This document shows, in pieces, positions 25,767 to 34,655 of a DNA stretch of 64,000 nt (its first letter is position 1; the number at the start of each line of letters is the position of its first letter). This DNA is from an uncultured Gemmatimonadota bacterium. Its GTDB lineage: Bacteria; Gemmatimonadota; Gemmatimonadetes; Gemmatimonadales; Gemmatimonadaceae. Location of the stretch: positions 186,001 through 250,000 of the forward strand of contig CADEFN010000001.1 in NCBI GenBank assembly GCA_902826615.1. The letters run 5' to 3'. The notes below the pieces were generated by a model. It did not search any database and had not been told where the DNA came from. It was given only the letters and a program-made list of their open reading frames with translations. The position numbers and the translations under genes are program-made.

Positions 25767-26735
25767 TTACCGGCCCCGCTCCCACCGCGCACTCGTCCCC
25801 CGAACATCAATATGCACAAAAGGGCCGCTGGGGCCCATTGCGGTGTAGGTGCCGAGCCCGCCGCGTAACGCCGGATGGGCGCGTTCCACGGCCGCGAGGG
25901 CCCTGGCCAGCGGCTCAGTGTCACGCAGATCGAGCCGCCGATCGCGATTGAGGTCATCCATGCGGCCGTCGCCATTGTCATCGATGATGAGGTCGGCCGC
26001 GTCACCAAACTGGTGACGGCTCCCCCGCGCCATTCCTTCTCCGACGCCACGTTCGTTGTAGTACGGCGCACGAAACCCGGAGAGCACCACCACCTTCCGT
26101 GTGGGAATCCGCATCCGGTTCAGCTCCTGCAGGACCAGTTCGATCTTGTCGAGGAGTTTCTCCTCGAGCACGACGTACTTGGGCCACACATCCCGCTGAT
26201 CGTGGGTGACAAAGTCGCCTAACGTGAAGTGCGCGGTGAGCGGGGTCGAGACATTCTGCGGCGTCACCTCGACAAAGCCGTCGGGATTGAAGTAGTTGCG
26301 CGCCATGATCCATCGCTCGGCGGGCCAGCGTCCCAACCGGTACCCGTTGAGGACCTCGCCGCGTTTGTCCCCAAAGGGACGCAGCACCATGTAGGCAAAC
26401 GATCCGCTGTCGGCCGCAGGGATCACATGGACGGCAGGCCGATGGATGGCCGGCTCCCCCAGCACACCAAGAAAGCCGGGCACCGCTATCGCCTCGGCGG
26501 GCGTGAGCGTGCGGAAGCGAAGGGCCCGGCTCAGACCCAGCAGTGTGTCGGGGACTCCAATCGCCGCCGCGGTTGACCCGCGTTCGGGAAGCGCCGGTAC
26601 TTCCAGGGCCCCACCGGCAGTCGGACCGGCGAAGTCCCGGAACGCCGCGACCCCCCAGGCCAGCAGCGCAACCGTAGCGGCGGCCGCTAGCCCCATCCCA
26701 ATTCGGACTTTCAGCGGCGTGGGCTGGTACGACAC
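25767..26735 (-). CDS. Membrane-anchored M15/YcbK-type peptidoglycan peptidase with an inserted calcium loop
   Basis: 322 residues, GTG start at 26735. One N-terminal membrane segment (GMGLAAAATVALLAWGVAAF) anchors a periplasmic domain. The C-terminal half has the M15 metal motifs SGFRAPYYN (219-227), SRHQFGDAAD (239-248, the S-x-H-x-x-G-x-A-x-D box) and HIDVRG near residue 308. Immediately after the metal Asp sits DDNGDGRMDDLNRDRRLD (252-269), which reads as two abutting EF-hand-like D-x-D/N-x-D-G loops. M15 enzymes cut D-Ala-containing peptide cross-links or stems of peptidoglycan. It is divergent from glutamine synthetase III. Confidence 0.75.
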   Translation of the reverse strand: MSYQPTPLKVRIGMGLAAAATVALLAWGVAAFRDFAGPTAGGALEVPALPERGSTAAAIGVPDTLLGLSRALRFRTLTPAEAIAVPGFLGVLGEPAIHRPAVHVIPAADSGSFAYMVLRPFGDKRGEVLNGYRLGRWPAERWIMARNYFNPDGFVEVTPQNVSTPLTAHFTLGDFVTHDQRDVWPKYVVLEEKLLDKIELVLQELNRMRIPTRKVVVLSGFRAPYYNERGVGEGMARGSRHQFGDAADLIIDDNGDGRMDDLNRDRRLDLRDTEPLARALAAVERAHPALRGGLGTYTAMGPSGPFVHIDVRGTSARWERGR

Positions 26736-27036
26736 GTCAGAAAACTGGATCGTAAACCATTGTTGCAGAATAACTTAAGGGTTATTCGGGAACGAATGTG
26801 TGGCCAGCCGGGCTTAACGTGCTCGGCTGCTCCATCGGCACGCGCCTTGCCGTCTTCATCTGCTCAGGCAGCACGTTCTGTTGCACATCGTGTAGAAAAG
26901 TGCGTAAATTCCGCGCACTCGATTACGGAATCGTGCTGAAATTGCAGTTTTCGGACGACACTTTGCAGGAAATCGATTGCCGGGGAGGCTCAGTGCCCCG
27001 ATACAACGCAGAACTCACCTTGTACCCCATTCTCTA
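26736..27036 (+). promoter_or_regulatory. Divergent intergenic region upstream of glutamine synthetase III
   Basis: 301 bases, more A+T-rich than its surroundings. TTGCAC (26881-26886) and TAAATT (26905-26910) at 18-base spacing form a sigma-70-like promoter facing the synthetase. AGTGCG/CGCACT (26899-26904, 26914-26919) flank the -10 as a possible operator. An AATAAC...GTTATT inverted repeat (26769-26786) lies near the divergent GTG at 26735. No sigma-54 (-24/-12) element was seen. The leader would be about 120 bases. Confidence 0.4.
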
Positions 27037-29238
27037 ATGTCCAGCTCGTCCCGAAAGGCGGCTCTCGCATCCATAGCTGGCCGCACACCCACACCGGCCG
27101 GCAACAGCTTCGGCTCCATCGCCGAGTCCTTCGGCATCAATACGTTCGGCATTAGGCAGATGCGCGCCAAGCTGCCGAAGGATGTCTTCGCCAAGCTCCA
27201 GTCCGCCATCCGCCTCGGGAAGAAGCTCGACCAGGAAATTGCCCCCACTGTCGCCCAGGCGATCAAGGAATGGGCAACGTCGCGCGGCGCCACGCACTAC
27301 ACGCACTGGTTTCTCCCGCAGACGGGGATGACGGCCGAGAAGCACGATGCCTTCCTCACCTTCGACGAGAACAAGTCGCCCCTCGAGCAGTTCTCGGCGG
27401 CGCAGCTCATCCAGTCGGAGCCTGACGCCTCGTCATTCCCTTCGGGTGGCCTGCGCGCCACGTGGGAAGCACGCGGCTACACGGCGTGGAACCCCACCTC
27501 TCCAGTGTTCATCGTGGAGTCGGGCAATGTCAGCACGCTGTGCATCCCATCGGTCTTCATCGGCTACAACGGCGAAGCACTCGACGAAATGACACCCCTT
27601 CTTCGCTCGAGCGATGTGCTGAGCGAGAAGGCGATCAAGCTGCTCTCCGTGATCGGCGACAAGGGTGTGCAGCGTGTGGGCACCACCCTCGGCCCCGAGC
27701 AGGAGTATTTCCTGATCGACCGGACACACTTTGCGCTGCGTCCTGACCTGGTCATGGCCAACCGCACGCTCCTTGGTGCGCCCCCGCCACGTGGTCAGCA
27801 GCTCGAAGACCACTACTTCGGCGGCATCCCGGAGCGCATCCAGGCATGCATTGCCGAGGTAGAGCAGGAACTCTACAAGCTTGGTGTGCCGATCATGACC
27901 CGGCACAACGAGGTGGCGCCCTGTCAGTTCGAAATGGCGCCGCTGTTCGAGGAAACTGACATCGCCGTCGATCACAACCAGCTGGTCATGTCGGTGCTGC
28001 GGCGTGTGGCCATGCGGCATGGGCTCCAGGCCATTCTGCACGAGAAGCCCTTTGCCGGTGTGAACGGCTCGGGGAAGCACTGCAACTGGTCGATGTCCAT
28101 CCTGGCCGACAACGAACTCGACGGCCTCAACCTCCTCAAGCCCGGCAAGACGCCGCACCAGAATGTGCGCTTCCTGCTCTTCCTGGCCGCGGTGCTGAAG
28201 GGCGTACACAAACACGCGGGTGTATTACGTGCCGGTATCGGTACGTCGGGCAATGAACACCGCCTGGGCGCCAACGAGGCACCACCGGCGATCATCTCGG
28301 TCTTCATGGGCAAGACGCTGACCCAGCTCATCGAAGACATTGCCGGGGGCAAGCAGGCGGGGAAGGGCGCGGCCGAAGCGCTCATCTCGTTAGGTGTGGC
28401 CAAACTTCCGGAAATCGAAAAGGACAACACCGACCGCAACCGGACCTCGCCCTTTGCCTTCACGGGCAACAAGTTCGAGTTCCGCGCCGTTGGCGCCTCG
28501 CAGTCCATCGCCTGGCCGGTCACGATCCTCAATGCCGCAGTCGCCGAGGCCATCGAAGACCTGACAGAGCAGCTCTCGGCCGAACTCAAGAAGACCAAGA
28601 AGGTCGACGACGCCATTCTCAAGGTGGTGCGCGCCGCCTTCCGTTCGACCGGCGCCGTGCGTTTTGAAGGCAACAACTACTCTGACGCCTGGGTGAAGGA
28701 AGCCGCGAAGCGTGGCCTCCTGAACCTGCGCCGCAGCCCGGAGGCACTGGCCCAGATGCAGACCGCCGGGGCCAAGAAGCTCTTCACCTCGCTTGGCATT
28801 CTCAGCAAGGAAGAGCTGGAATCGCGGTATCACGTGCGCATGGAGCGCTACGTGAAGGACATGCTCATCGAGATGACCATGCAGCGCGAGCTCATCGATA
28901 CGATGGTTCTGCCCGCGGTGTACGCCTATCAGGGCAACCTGGCCCGTGCGGCCGCCGAGGCCAGGTCGGCCGGGATCAAGGAGATCCCGCAGATCGAGCG
29001 CGCCAACGAAATCGGTGCGCTGGCCAAGTCGCTCAAGGCTCGGCGCGACACTTTGTCCAAGGTGACGGACAAGGCCGAGCACATGCATGACGACCTCGAG
29101 GGGTGCGCCCAGCTGGTGACCGGGCCGGGGGCTGACGCCATGCTGGCGGCGCGGGAGGTCTGCGATACGCTCGAGTTGCTGGTGGCCGACGATGCCTGGC
29201 CGCTCCCGAAGTACCGGGAGATGCTCTTTCCGGTCTGA
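27037..29238 (+). CDS. glnN: Glutamine synthetase type III
   Basis: 733 residues, the size of GSIII rather than the 450-470 residues of GSI. The ATG at 27037 is the first sensible start after the promoter. GSIII signatures include HYTHWFLPQTGMTAEKHDAF, GPEQEYFLIDRTHFALRPDL, RHNEVAPCQFEMAPLFEETD and GVNGSGKHCNWSM. The C-terminus is long and helical. GSIII makes glutamine from glutamate, ammonia and ATP as a double-ring dodecamer and is not adenylylated. A GSI gene lies 13 kb away (40992-42335), so the organism has two ammonium-assimilating synthetases. A strong terminator follows. Confidence 0.95.
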   Translation: MSSSSRKAALASIAGRTPTPAGNSFGSIAESFGINTFGIRQMRAKLPKDVFAKLQSAIRLGKKLDQEIAPTVAQAIKEWATSRGATHYTHWFLPQTGMTAEKHDAFLTFDENKSPLEQFSAAQLIQSEPDASSFPSGGLRATWEARGYTAWNPTSPVFIVESGNVSTLCIPSVFIGYNGEALDEMTPLLRSSDVLSEKAIKLLSVIGDKGVQRVGTTLGPEQEYFLIDRTHFALRPDLVMANRTLLGAPPPRGQQLEDHYFGGIPERIQACIAEVEQELYKLGVPIMTRHNEVAPCQFEMAPLFEETDIAVDHNQLVMSVLRRVAMRHGLQAILHEKPFAGVNGSGKHCNWSMSILADNELDGLNLLKPGKTPHQNVRFLLFLAAVLKGVHKHAGVLRAGIGTSGNEHRLGANEAPPAIISVFMGKTLTQLIEDIAGGKQAGKGAAEALISLGVAKLPEIEKDNTDRNRTSPFAFTGNKFEFRAVGASQSIAWPVTILNAAVAEAIEDLTEQLSAELKKTKKVDDAILKVVRAAFRSTGAVRFEGNNYSDAWVKEAAKRGLLNLRRSPEALAQMQTAGAKKLFTSLGILSKEELESRYHVRMERYVKDMLIEMTMQRELIDTMVLPAVYAYQGNLARAAAEARSAGIKEIPQIERANEIGALAKSLKARRDTLSKVTDKAEHMHDDLEGCAQLVTGPGADAMLAAREVCDTLELLVADDAWPLPKYREMLFPV

Positions 29239-29255
29239 TTTCTGCGCAAGGGTAT

Positions 29256-29302
29256 ACAGGCCGTTCGCCGCCATCGTGCAGCGGACGGCCTGTAGTCTTT
29301 TC
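29256..29302 (+). terminator. Rho-independent terminator of glutamine synthetase III
   Basis: Sixteen-base stem (29256-29271 with 29278-29293, two G-T pairs) around a six-base loop, followed by a TCTTTT run. It starts 18 bases after the stop. Confidence 0.88.
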
Positions 29303-29457
29303 GACCTATTTCGCCAGCACTCGAAACTGACGACCTTGGCCGAGCATTCTGGAGTCTGAGAAAAAGCACACCGCCGGTGCGTTGTTCAGAGTAGCTAGAA
29401 GAACGTCTGCGCCTCCTGCCGTTCACCCGCCGTTTTCCGCCTTCCCCGGAGCTCCCC

Positions 29458-31977
29458 GTGTTGCAACTCAAGGGCATTCGCCCCCTGTCTGCGCTGGTTC
29501 TCGCCCTCGCCGCTGCCTGTGGTGGCGGTGGTGACGATGGAACCACGCCACCTCCTCCCCCGCCGACGCCTTCGATAGCACTCACGCTGTCGGCATCAGC
29601 CACCACACTTCAGGCCGGCGGCAACACCACGTTCACCGCGACCATCGCGCGGACCAACTTTACCGGTGCGGTCAGCGTCGCTGTTTCCGGGGCGCCGGCT
29701 GGGGTCACGAGCAATGTGACCAACTCGGGTGACACCTACACGGTTGCCATTACCACGGTCGCCACGGCCGCTGCGGGGAACTATCCCCTCACGGTGACGG
29801 CATCGGGCTCAGGTGTCAGCAACGCGACGGGGACGTATACCCTCACGCTGACGGCGCCGCCGGCGGCGTCATATACACTCTCGGTCGCGCCGACTACGCT
29901 GTCGGTGGCGCAGGGAGCCACCGGTCAAGCCACGGTCAACCTGGCCCGCGTCAACTTCACGGGTGCAGTGGGTCTTGCCGTAACCGGCGCACCGGCCGGA
30001 GTCACCACTACGTTAGGCGCGAGCAGTGTCACCGGTGACAACACCACACTTGCCGTAGCCATTGGCAGCGCCGTGGCAGCCGGCAACTACACGCTGACGG
30101 TGACCGGCACGGTGGCCGGGCAGACCGATCGCACAGCGACATTGGCGTTGACCGTGACCGCGGCCGCTTCGGGTTCGATTGCGCTCTCAGCGAATCCGGC
30201 GACGCTCAGCGCCACTCCGGGCGGCGCGGCGGTTACCTCGACCATCACCATCGCACGGACCAACTTTGCCGGAGCCGTGACCCTCGCGGTCACAGGCACG
30301 CCAGCCGGGGTGACCACAGCCATCGCTACGTCACCGACCACGGGGAATACAGCCACGCTCACCGTCACCGCCAGCGCGGGAGCGGCCGCCGGGAACTCCA
30401 CTCTCACCATCACGGGGTCGGGCACCGGCATCACAAACGCCACGACGCAGATCGCGCTTACGGTTTCTGCGGCCGCCGGCACCATCAGTATCACGGCCGG
30501 GAACAACACGATCCAGCAGGGCAGCAGCGGAAGCCTCAACGTCTTTGTTACCCGCGCCAACTTCACGGGTGCTGTCACACTTGCCGCCACCGGCCAGCCC
30601 ACTGGCGTTACGACAACCTTTACGCAGCCTGGCACCGGCAACAGCGGTCAGGTCACCTTCACCGTTGGGGCTGCGACCCCAGCGGGGAGTTATCCGATCG
30701 TCGTCACTGCATCGGGCACGGGGGTCGCGAACGCAACGGCCACCGGCACACTGACCGTTACGGCAACCAGTTCGGGTGGTGGCAACGTGACCTTCAACTT
30801 CTGCGGCGGTGCAAGTGACTTGCCCATCTGGCTGGCAGCGCAGAATGGAAATGGCGCCTGGACGCAGGTAACGGCCGGAGCGAACAACAGCTACAGTTTC
30901 AACATCTCCACCACGGGCGGTGTCGCGTATGTCACGCAGAATGCGGCGAATGACTACGACCTTACCCTCATTTACGGCAACCGGGCGGAACTCGACGGAC
31001 GCGGCATCAACGCCTGCACCACGGTGAACCCGACTCCGCGCTCTGTAACTGGAACCGTCTCCGGATTCGGCCTTACCAACAGTGACCAGGTGTCGGTGTC
31101 ATTCGGTGGAGCCGTCCCAACCACAGCTCCGACTGCAGCCGCACCCAACTTCACGATCAACAACGTGCCAGCGGGTGTCCGCGATCTGCTGGGCAGCCGG
31201 AGCGGTATCAACCTGGCCAACCCGCTCGCGGGATTCACGCCGAACAAGATCTTCATCAAGCGGGGACTCAATCCCGCCAATGGTGGCTCGGTGGGAACGG
31301 TCGACTTCAACGGCACCGACGCCTTTGACCCCGACAGCAAGACGGTGACGCTGGGCGGCCTAACGGCGGGCGAGCAGACGACGGCGGTGGCGACGTTCAA
31401 CACCGCGAATGGCGGTGGCCTCCTGCTGGGCTTCGGATTGCCGGGCACGTCCAGCACGCTCACATACTCAGCGGTACCATCGTCGCGCACCGTAGCTGGG
31501 GACCTGCACGCCCTCGCTGCCTCGGCCATCACATCGGTCAACAATATCCCGACGGCTATTCGGTTAGTCACCACGATCTTCCGTGACGCCACCAACACCA
31601 CGCTCAACATGGGCGCGGTGTTGTCGACGCCCACCATTTCGTCCACCAACGGAGCGTACGCCCGGCTGCGAGCCGTGCTGGCGCGTCAGACGGACTACCA
31701 GAATCTCTGGCTGGCAGGATTCACCCAGGCCTCTGGAGGCAGCACGCGGTCGGTCAGCATCACCATGACCGAGGGCTATATCGGCAACGCGGCCAACTTC
31801 GACGCCGCCATCCCTGACTTCTCGGGTGTGGGTGGTTGGCAGAACGTATGGGGGCCGCTGGCTGGTGCCGCCACGCAGTGGCAGGTCTCCGCCAATGGAT
31901 TCGTTATTGGCAGCGGGCAGCAGGCCGAAGGGACGCAGACACGCACCGCCTCACGGTTCGGCACGTTCACTCCCTGA
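29458..31977 (+). CDS. Ig-repeat surface lipoprotein, copy 1
   Basis: 839 residues from a GTG at 29458 with CGGAG upstream. The lipobox (VLALAAACGGGG) and a proline linker (TTPPPPPPTP) precede four Ig-like repeats of about 90 residues. Each carries the core I-A-R-T-N-F-x-G-A-V followed by G-x-P-A-G-V-T and ends near LTVT. The C-terminal 430 residues form a separate domain beginning VTFNFCGGASDLPIWLAAQ, with WVTQ-like and SVTGTVSGFG segments and ending near SRFGTFTP. It is nearly the same architecture as the next gene. It is probably a cell-surface adhesin- or scaffold-like protein; the ligand is unknown. Confidence 0.78.
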   Translation: MLQLKGIRPLSALVLALAAACGGGGDDGTTPPPPPPTPSIALTLSASATTLQAGGNTTFTATIARTNFTGAVSVAVSGAPAGVTSNVTNSGDTYTVAITTVATAAAGNYPLTVTASGSGVSNATGTYTLTLTAPPAASYTLSVAPTTLSVAQGATGQATVNLARVNFTGAVGLAVTGAPAGVTTTLGASSVTGDNTTLAVAIGSAVAAGNYTLTVTGTVAGQTDRTATLALTVTAAASGSIALSANPATLSATPGGAAVTSTITIARTNFAGAVTLAVTGTPAGVTTAIATSPTTGNTATLTVTASAGAAAGNSTLTITGSGTGITNATTQIALTVSAAAGTISITAGNNTIQQGSSGSLNVFVTRANFTGAVTLAATGQPTGVTTTFTQPGTGNSGQVTFTVGAATPAGSYPIVVTASGTGVANATATGTLTVTATSSGGGNVTFNFCGGASDLPIWLAAQNGNGAWTQVTAGANNSYSFNISTTGGVAYVTQNAANDYDLTLIYGNRAELDGRGINACTTVNPTPRSVTGTVSGFGLTNSDQVSVSFGGAVPTTAPTAAAPNFTINNVPAGVRDLLGSRSGINLANPLAGFTPNKIFIKRGLNPANGGSVGTVDFNGTDAFDPDSKTVTLGGLTAGEQTTAVATFNTANGGGLLLGFGLPGTSSTLTYSAVPSSRTVAGDLHALAASAITSVNNIPTAIRLVTTIFRDATNTTLNMGAVLSTPTISSTNGAYARLRAVLARQTDYQNLWLAGFTQASGGSTRSVSITMTEGYIGNAANFDAAIPDFSGVGGWQNVWGPLAGAATQWQVSANGFVIGSGQQAEGTQTRTASRFGTFTP

Positions 31978-32015
31978 TTGCGGGCTGGGAACACGCAGCA
32001 GGTGACGGACCGCAC

Positions 32016-32056
32016 AAAGAGAGAGGGGACGCCAGTGGCGTTCCCTCTCTCTTTTT
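32016..32056 (+). terminator. Rho-independent terminator between the two Ig-repeat genes
   Basis: Eighteen-base stem AAAGAGAGAGGGGACGCC with its complement (one G-T pair), a three-base AGT loop and a T-run. It separates the two tandem lipoprotein genes. Confidence 0.92.
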
Positions 32057-32094
32057 GGTTTGTTGCAGGGGCCCATTTCCACACTGGAGGCTCC

Positions 32095-34602
32095 GTGCAC
32101 TGCCTCGGCTTTGTCAAACGCGTGACTACCGCGCTGGTTGTCATACTCTCGAGCGCTTGCGGAGGTGGAGGCGACGGGGGTACGAAACCACCTCCGGTAC
32201 CCCCGGAAATCGTCGTGACGCTGTCGGCACTTGGGGTTGCCCTCGAGGCGGGCAATGGCACCGTGTTCACGGCCACGGTCACCCGCACCAACTACACAAG
32301 CCCTGTCGTGGTCCAGGTGGCCGGCGCACCCGCCGGCGTCACGAGCGTTCTCACCAACGTCGGCGATACCTGGACCATTACCCTGACGGTGGCGACGACC
32401 ACCGCGGCGGGTGTGTATCCGCTGGTTGTCAGAGCCTCCGGCACGGGGGTCGCCAGCGCCGCGGCCACGTACGCCCTCACTGTACTCGCACCACCCGCTG
32501 CATCGTTCGCGCTTTCACTTGCACCAGCGACTCTTTCGGTGCAGCAGGGCACAAGTGGACAAGTCACGGTCAGCATCGCGCGGACGAACTTTTCCGGTCC
32601 GGTTGCGCTGGCGGTGGCCGGGACACCGGCCGGCGCGAGCGCCACCTTCGGTTCGGCGAGTGTCACAGCCAACTCCACCACACTGACAATCCCGGTCGGG
32701 ACGGGCGCAACACCGGCCACGACGACACTCACCGTCACCGGCACGGCACCGGGGATCGCGGGACAGGTGGCCACTCTCACTCTGACCGTCACCGCTGCCC
32801 CTCCTCCAGCAGGCTCGATCGCTTTGACGGCGAACCCCGCCACGCTCACGGCGGTCGCTGGGGGCGCGGCAGTAACCACCACCATCACCATTGCCCGGAC
32901 CAACTTTTCAGGCGATGTCACCCTCACCACCGGCCCGCTGCCTAACGGCGTGACGGCCGTCTTTGCGCCGGTGACGTCGCAAGCCTCGTCGAGCGTTCTC
33001 ACGCTCACCTTTGGCGCGGTGGTCGGCGCCGGCACCTACCCCATCAGCGTCACCGGCACTGGCAACGGCATCAGCTCGGCGTCCACCCAGTTGAGTGTCA
33101 CCGTCACAACGCAGCAGCAGTCCGGTGTGCTCATCTCGGCCGGCAGTGTCACGGCGCAACAGGGAGCTTCGGGTTCGACCACCGTGATTGTCGGCCGGAC
33201 CAACTTTACCGGCGCGGTAACACTCAGCCTGTCCACCGCACCAGCTGGGGTCACCGCCACCTTCAATCCGTCGCCAACGACAGGCAACACATCAACGGCG
33301 GCCTTTGCTGTGGGCGCAGCCGTGACACCCGGCACCTATCCCCTGACGATCACCGCCAGTGGTGCGGGAATCGCCAACTCCAGCGCCAACATCAACCTGG
33401 TGGTGACGCCAGCGCCAGCGGGTGGAAGTATGACGCTGGTCTTTTGTGGCAGCGGCGCGCAGCTCCCCATTTGGGTGGCGGCGCAGAATGACACAGGTGG
33501 CTGGGTGCAACTCGCCGCGAGTGCCAGCAACACCTACACGTACAATGTTGTCACGACCGGCGCGGTGGCGTGGGTGACGCAACAAGGCGCCGACAACTAT
33601 TTCCTCAGCGTGGCGTATGGAACACCCGCCGAACTGAACAACAGGGGCAACTGCAATACAGTGAAACCCAGCGGCCGCAGCGTCACGGGGACGGTCTCCG
33701 GCTTTGGTGCCACGAACACCGATGTCGTCCAGGTGCAGTTTGGCGGGCGGTCGCCGTTTCCTCCACCCACGGCTGCCTCGCCCACCTTCACCATCACCAA
33801 CGTGCCGTCGGGTCCGCGAGACCTGGTGGCCGGGCGTTATCCACTGACGCAGTCGCTCGATGCCGCTCGCATATTTCTGCGGCGCGGGCTCGATCCCGCA
33901 AATGGTGCCTCCGTGGGGACCGTTGATTTCGCGAGCACGACCGACGCCTTTGATCCGGCCAGGCGCACAGCGACGCTAGTGGGCGTGACTCCTGGCGAAA
34001 GACCTTTTCTTGCCGTGGGCTGGACCACCAATAACGGATCCACGCTGCCGCTGACCACCTCGACTGCTGGTAATGCTACGGCAATCACGTACGGCGCGGT
34101 GCCGCCCCAGCGGACAGCGGCAGGCGACTTCCACGTCCTCGCTGCGTCGGCAAATACAATTGTTGGCGCCAGAACAGACGCAACACGGACAGTCACGACG
34201 GTCGCACGTGATCCCGGCGATGTCTCGATCACTTTGGGCTCACCACTTTCCCAACCAGCGGTCTCGAGCACCAACCTCGGGTATGCGCGGCTTCGGTTTG
34301 CGCTTCCACGACAGCCCGAGTACTCGGATTTCTGGAGCGCCGTGTCGACCCAGAACAATGGCACCGCCTCTCGAACGACGTCGATCAGTATTCTCCCAGG
34401 CTACGCTGGCAATGCCGGAACCATCAATCTGGACGTTCCCGACTTCACGGGTGTCGCCGGCTGGCAGAATCTCTGGGGACCCTCACTCGGGGTCGAGGCC
34501 ATTTGGAGCGTGCAGGCGATCGGTTACTTCATTGGCGGGGGGAACCTGATAGAGGGAGCCTCCACCCGCACGGCGGCGCGCAACGGCACGTTTACCCCGT
34601 GA
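32095..34602 (+). CDS. Ig-repeat surface lipoprotein, copy 2
   Basis: 835 residues. The GTG at 32095 has a perfect GGAGG five bases upstream and opens a lipoprotein signal (TTALVVILSSACGGGG). An upstream in-frame start would have to read through the terminator. As in copy 1, four Ig-like repeats carry R-T-N-F/Y-x-x-x-V and P-A-G-V/A cores, and the C-terminal domain starts MTLVFCGSGAQLPIWVAAQ and ends NGTFTP. Both copies keep the domain order while the repeats have diverged considerably, pointing to an old duplication. Separate terminators mean separate expression. Function is unknown. Confidence 0.78.
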   Translation: MHCLGFVKRVTTALVVILSSACGGGGDGGTKPPPVPPEIVVTLSALGVALEAGNGTVFTATVTRTNYTSPVVVQVAGAPAGVTSVLTNVGDTWTITLTVATTTAAGVYPLVVRASGTGVASAAATYALTVLAPPAASFALSLAPATLSVQQGTSGQVTVSIARTNFSGPVALAVAGTPAGASATFGSASVTANSTTLTIPVGTGATPATTTLTVTGTAPGIAGQVATLTLTVTAAPPPAGSIALTANPATLTAVAGGAAVTTTITIARTNFSGDVTLTTGPLPNGVTAVFAPVTSQASSSVLTLTFGAVVGAGTYPISVTGTGNGISSASTQLSVTVTTQQQSGVLISAGSVTAQQGASGSTTVIVGRTNFTGAVTLSLSTAPAGVTATFNPSPTTGNTSTAAFAVGAAVTPGTYPLTITASGAGIANSSANINLVVTPAPAGGSMTLVFCGSGAQLPIWVAAQNDTGGWVQLAASASNTYTYNVVTTGAVAWVTQQGADNYFLSVAYGTPAELNNRGNCNTVKPSGRSVTGTVSGFGATNTDVVQVQFGGRSPFPPPTAASPTFTITNVPSGPRDLVAGRYPLTQSLDAARIFLRRGLDPANGASVGTVDFASTTDAFDPARRTATLVGVTPGERPFLAVGWTTNNGSTLPLTTSTAGNATAITYGAVPPQRTAAGDFHVLAASANTIVGARTDATRTVTTVARDPGDVSITLGSPLSQPAVSSTNLGYARLRFALPRQPEYSDFWSAVSTQNNGTASRTTSISILPGYAGNAGTINLDVPDFTGVAGWQNLWGPSLGVEAIWSVQAIGYFIGGGNLIEGASTRTAARNGTFTP

Positions 34603-34607
34603 GGCAA

Positions 34608-34655
34608 GGCATCAGGTGGTGCGAGAAAAGTGTCACCCTCCCACCACCTGACGCC
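34608..34655. terminator. Inverted repeat at the convergent gene ends
   Basis: A fourteen-base stem with one mismatch (GGCATCAGGTGGTG at 34608-34621 with 34642-34655) lies just after the stop at 34602 and covers the end of the convergent dehydratase gene. Confidence 0.45.

Noticed and set aside
26736-27036. Sigma-54 promoter for glutamine synthetase III
   Set aside because: I looked for TGGCAC-N5-TTGC and found none; a sigma-70-like pair fits better.
31836-32945. Open frame of 369 codons overlapping both Ig-repeat genes in another frame
   Set aside because: It crosses a strong terminator, has no signal or domain, and its composition (R, G, H) is that of an out-of-frame reading of GC-rich repeats.
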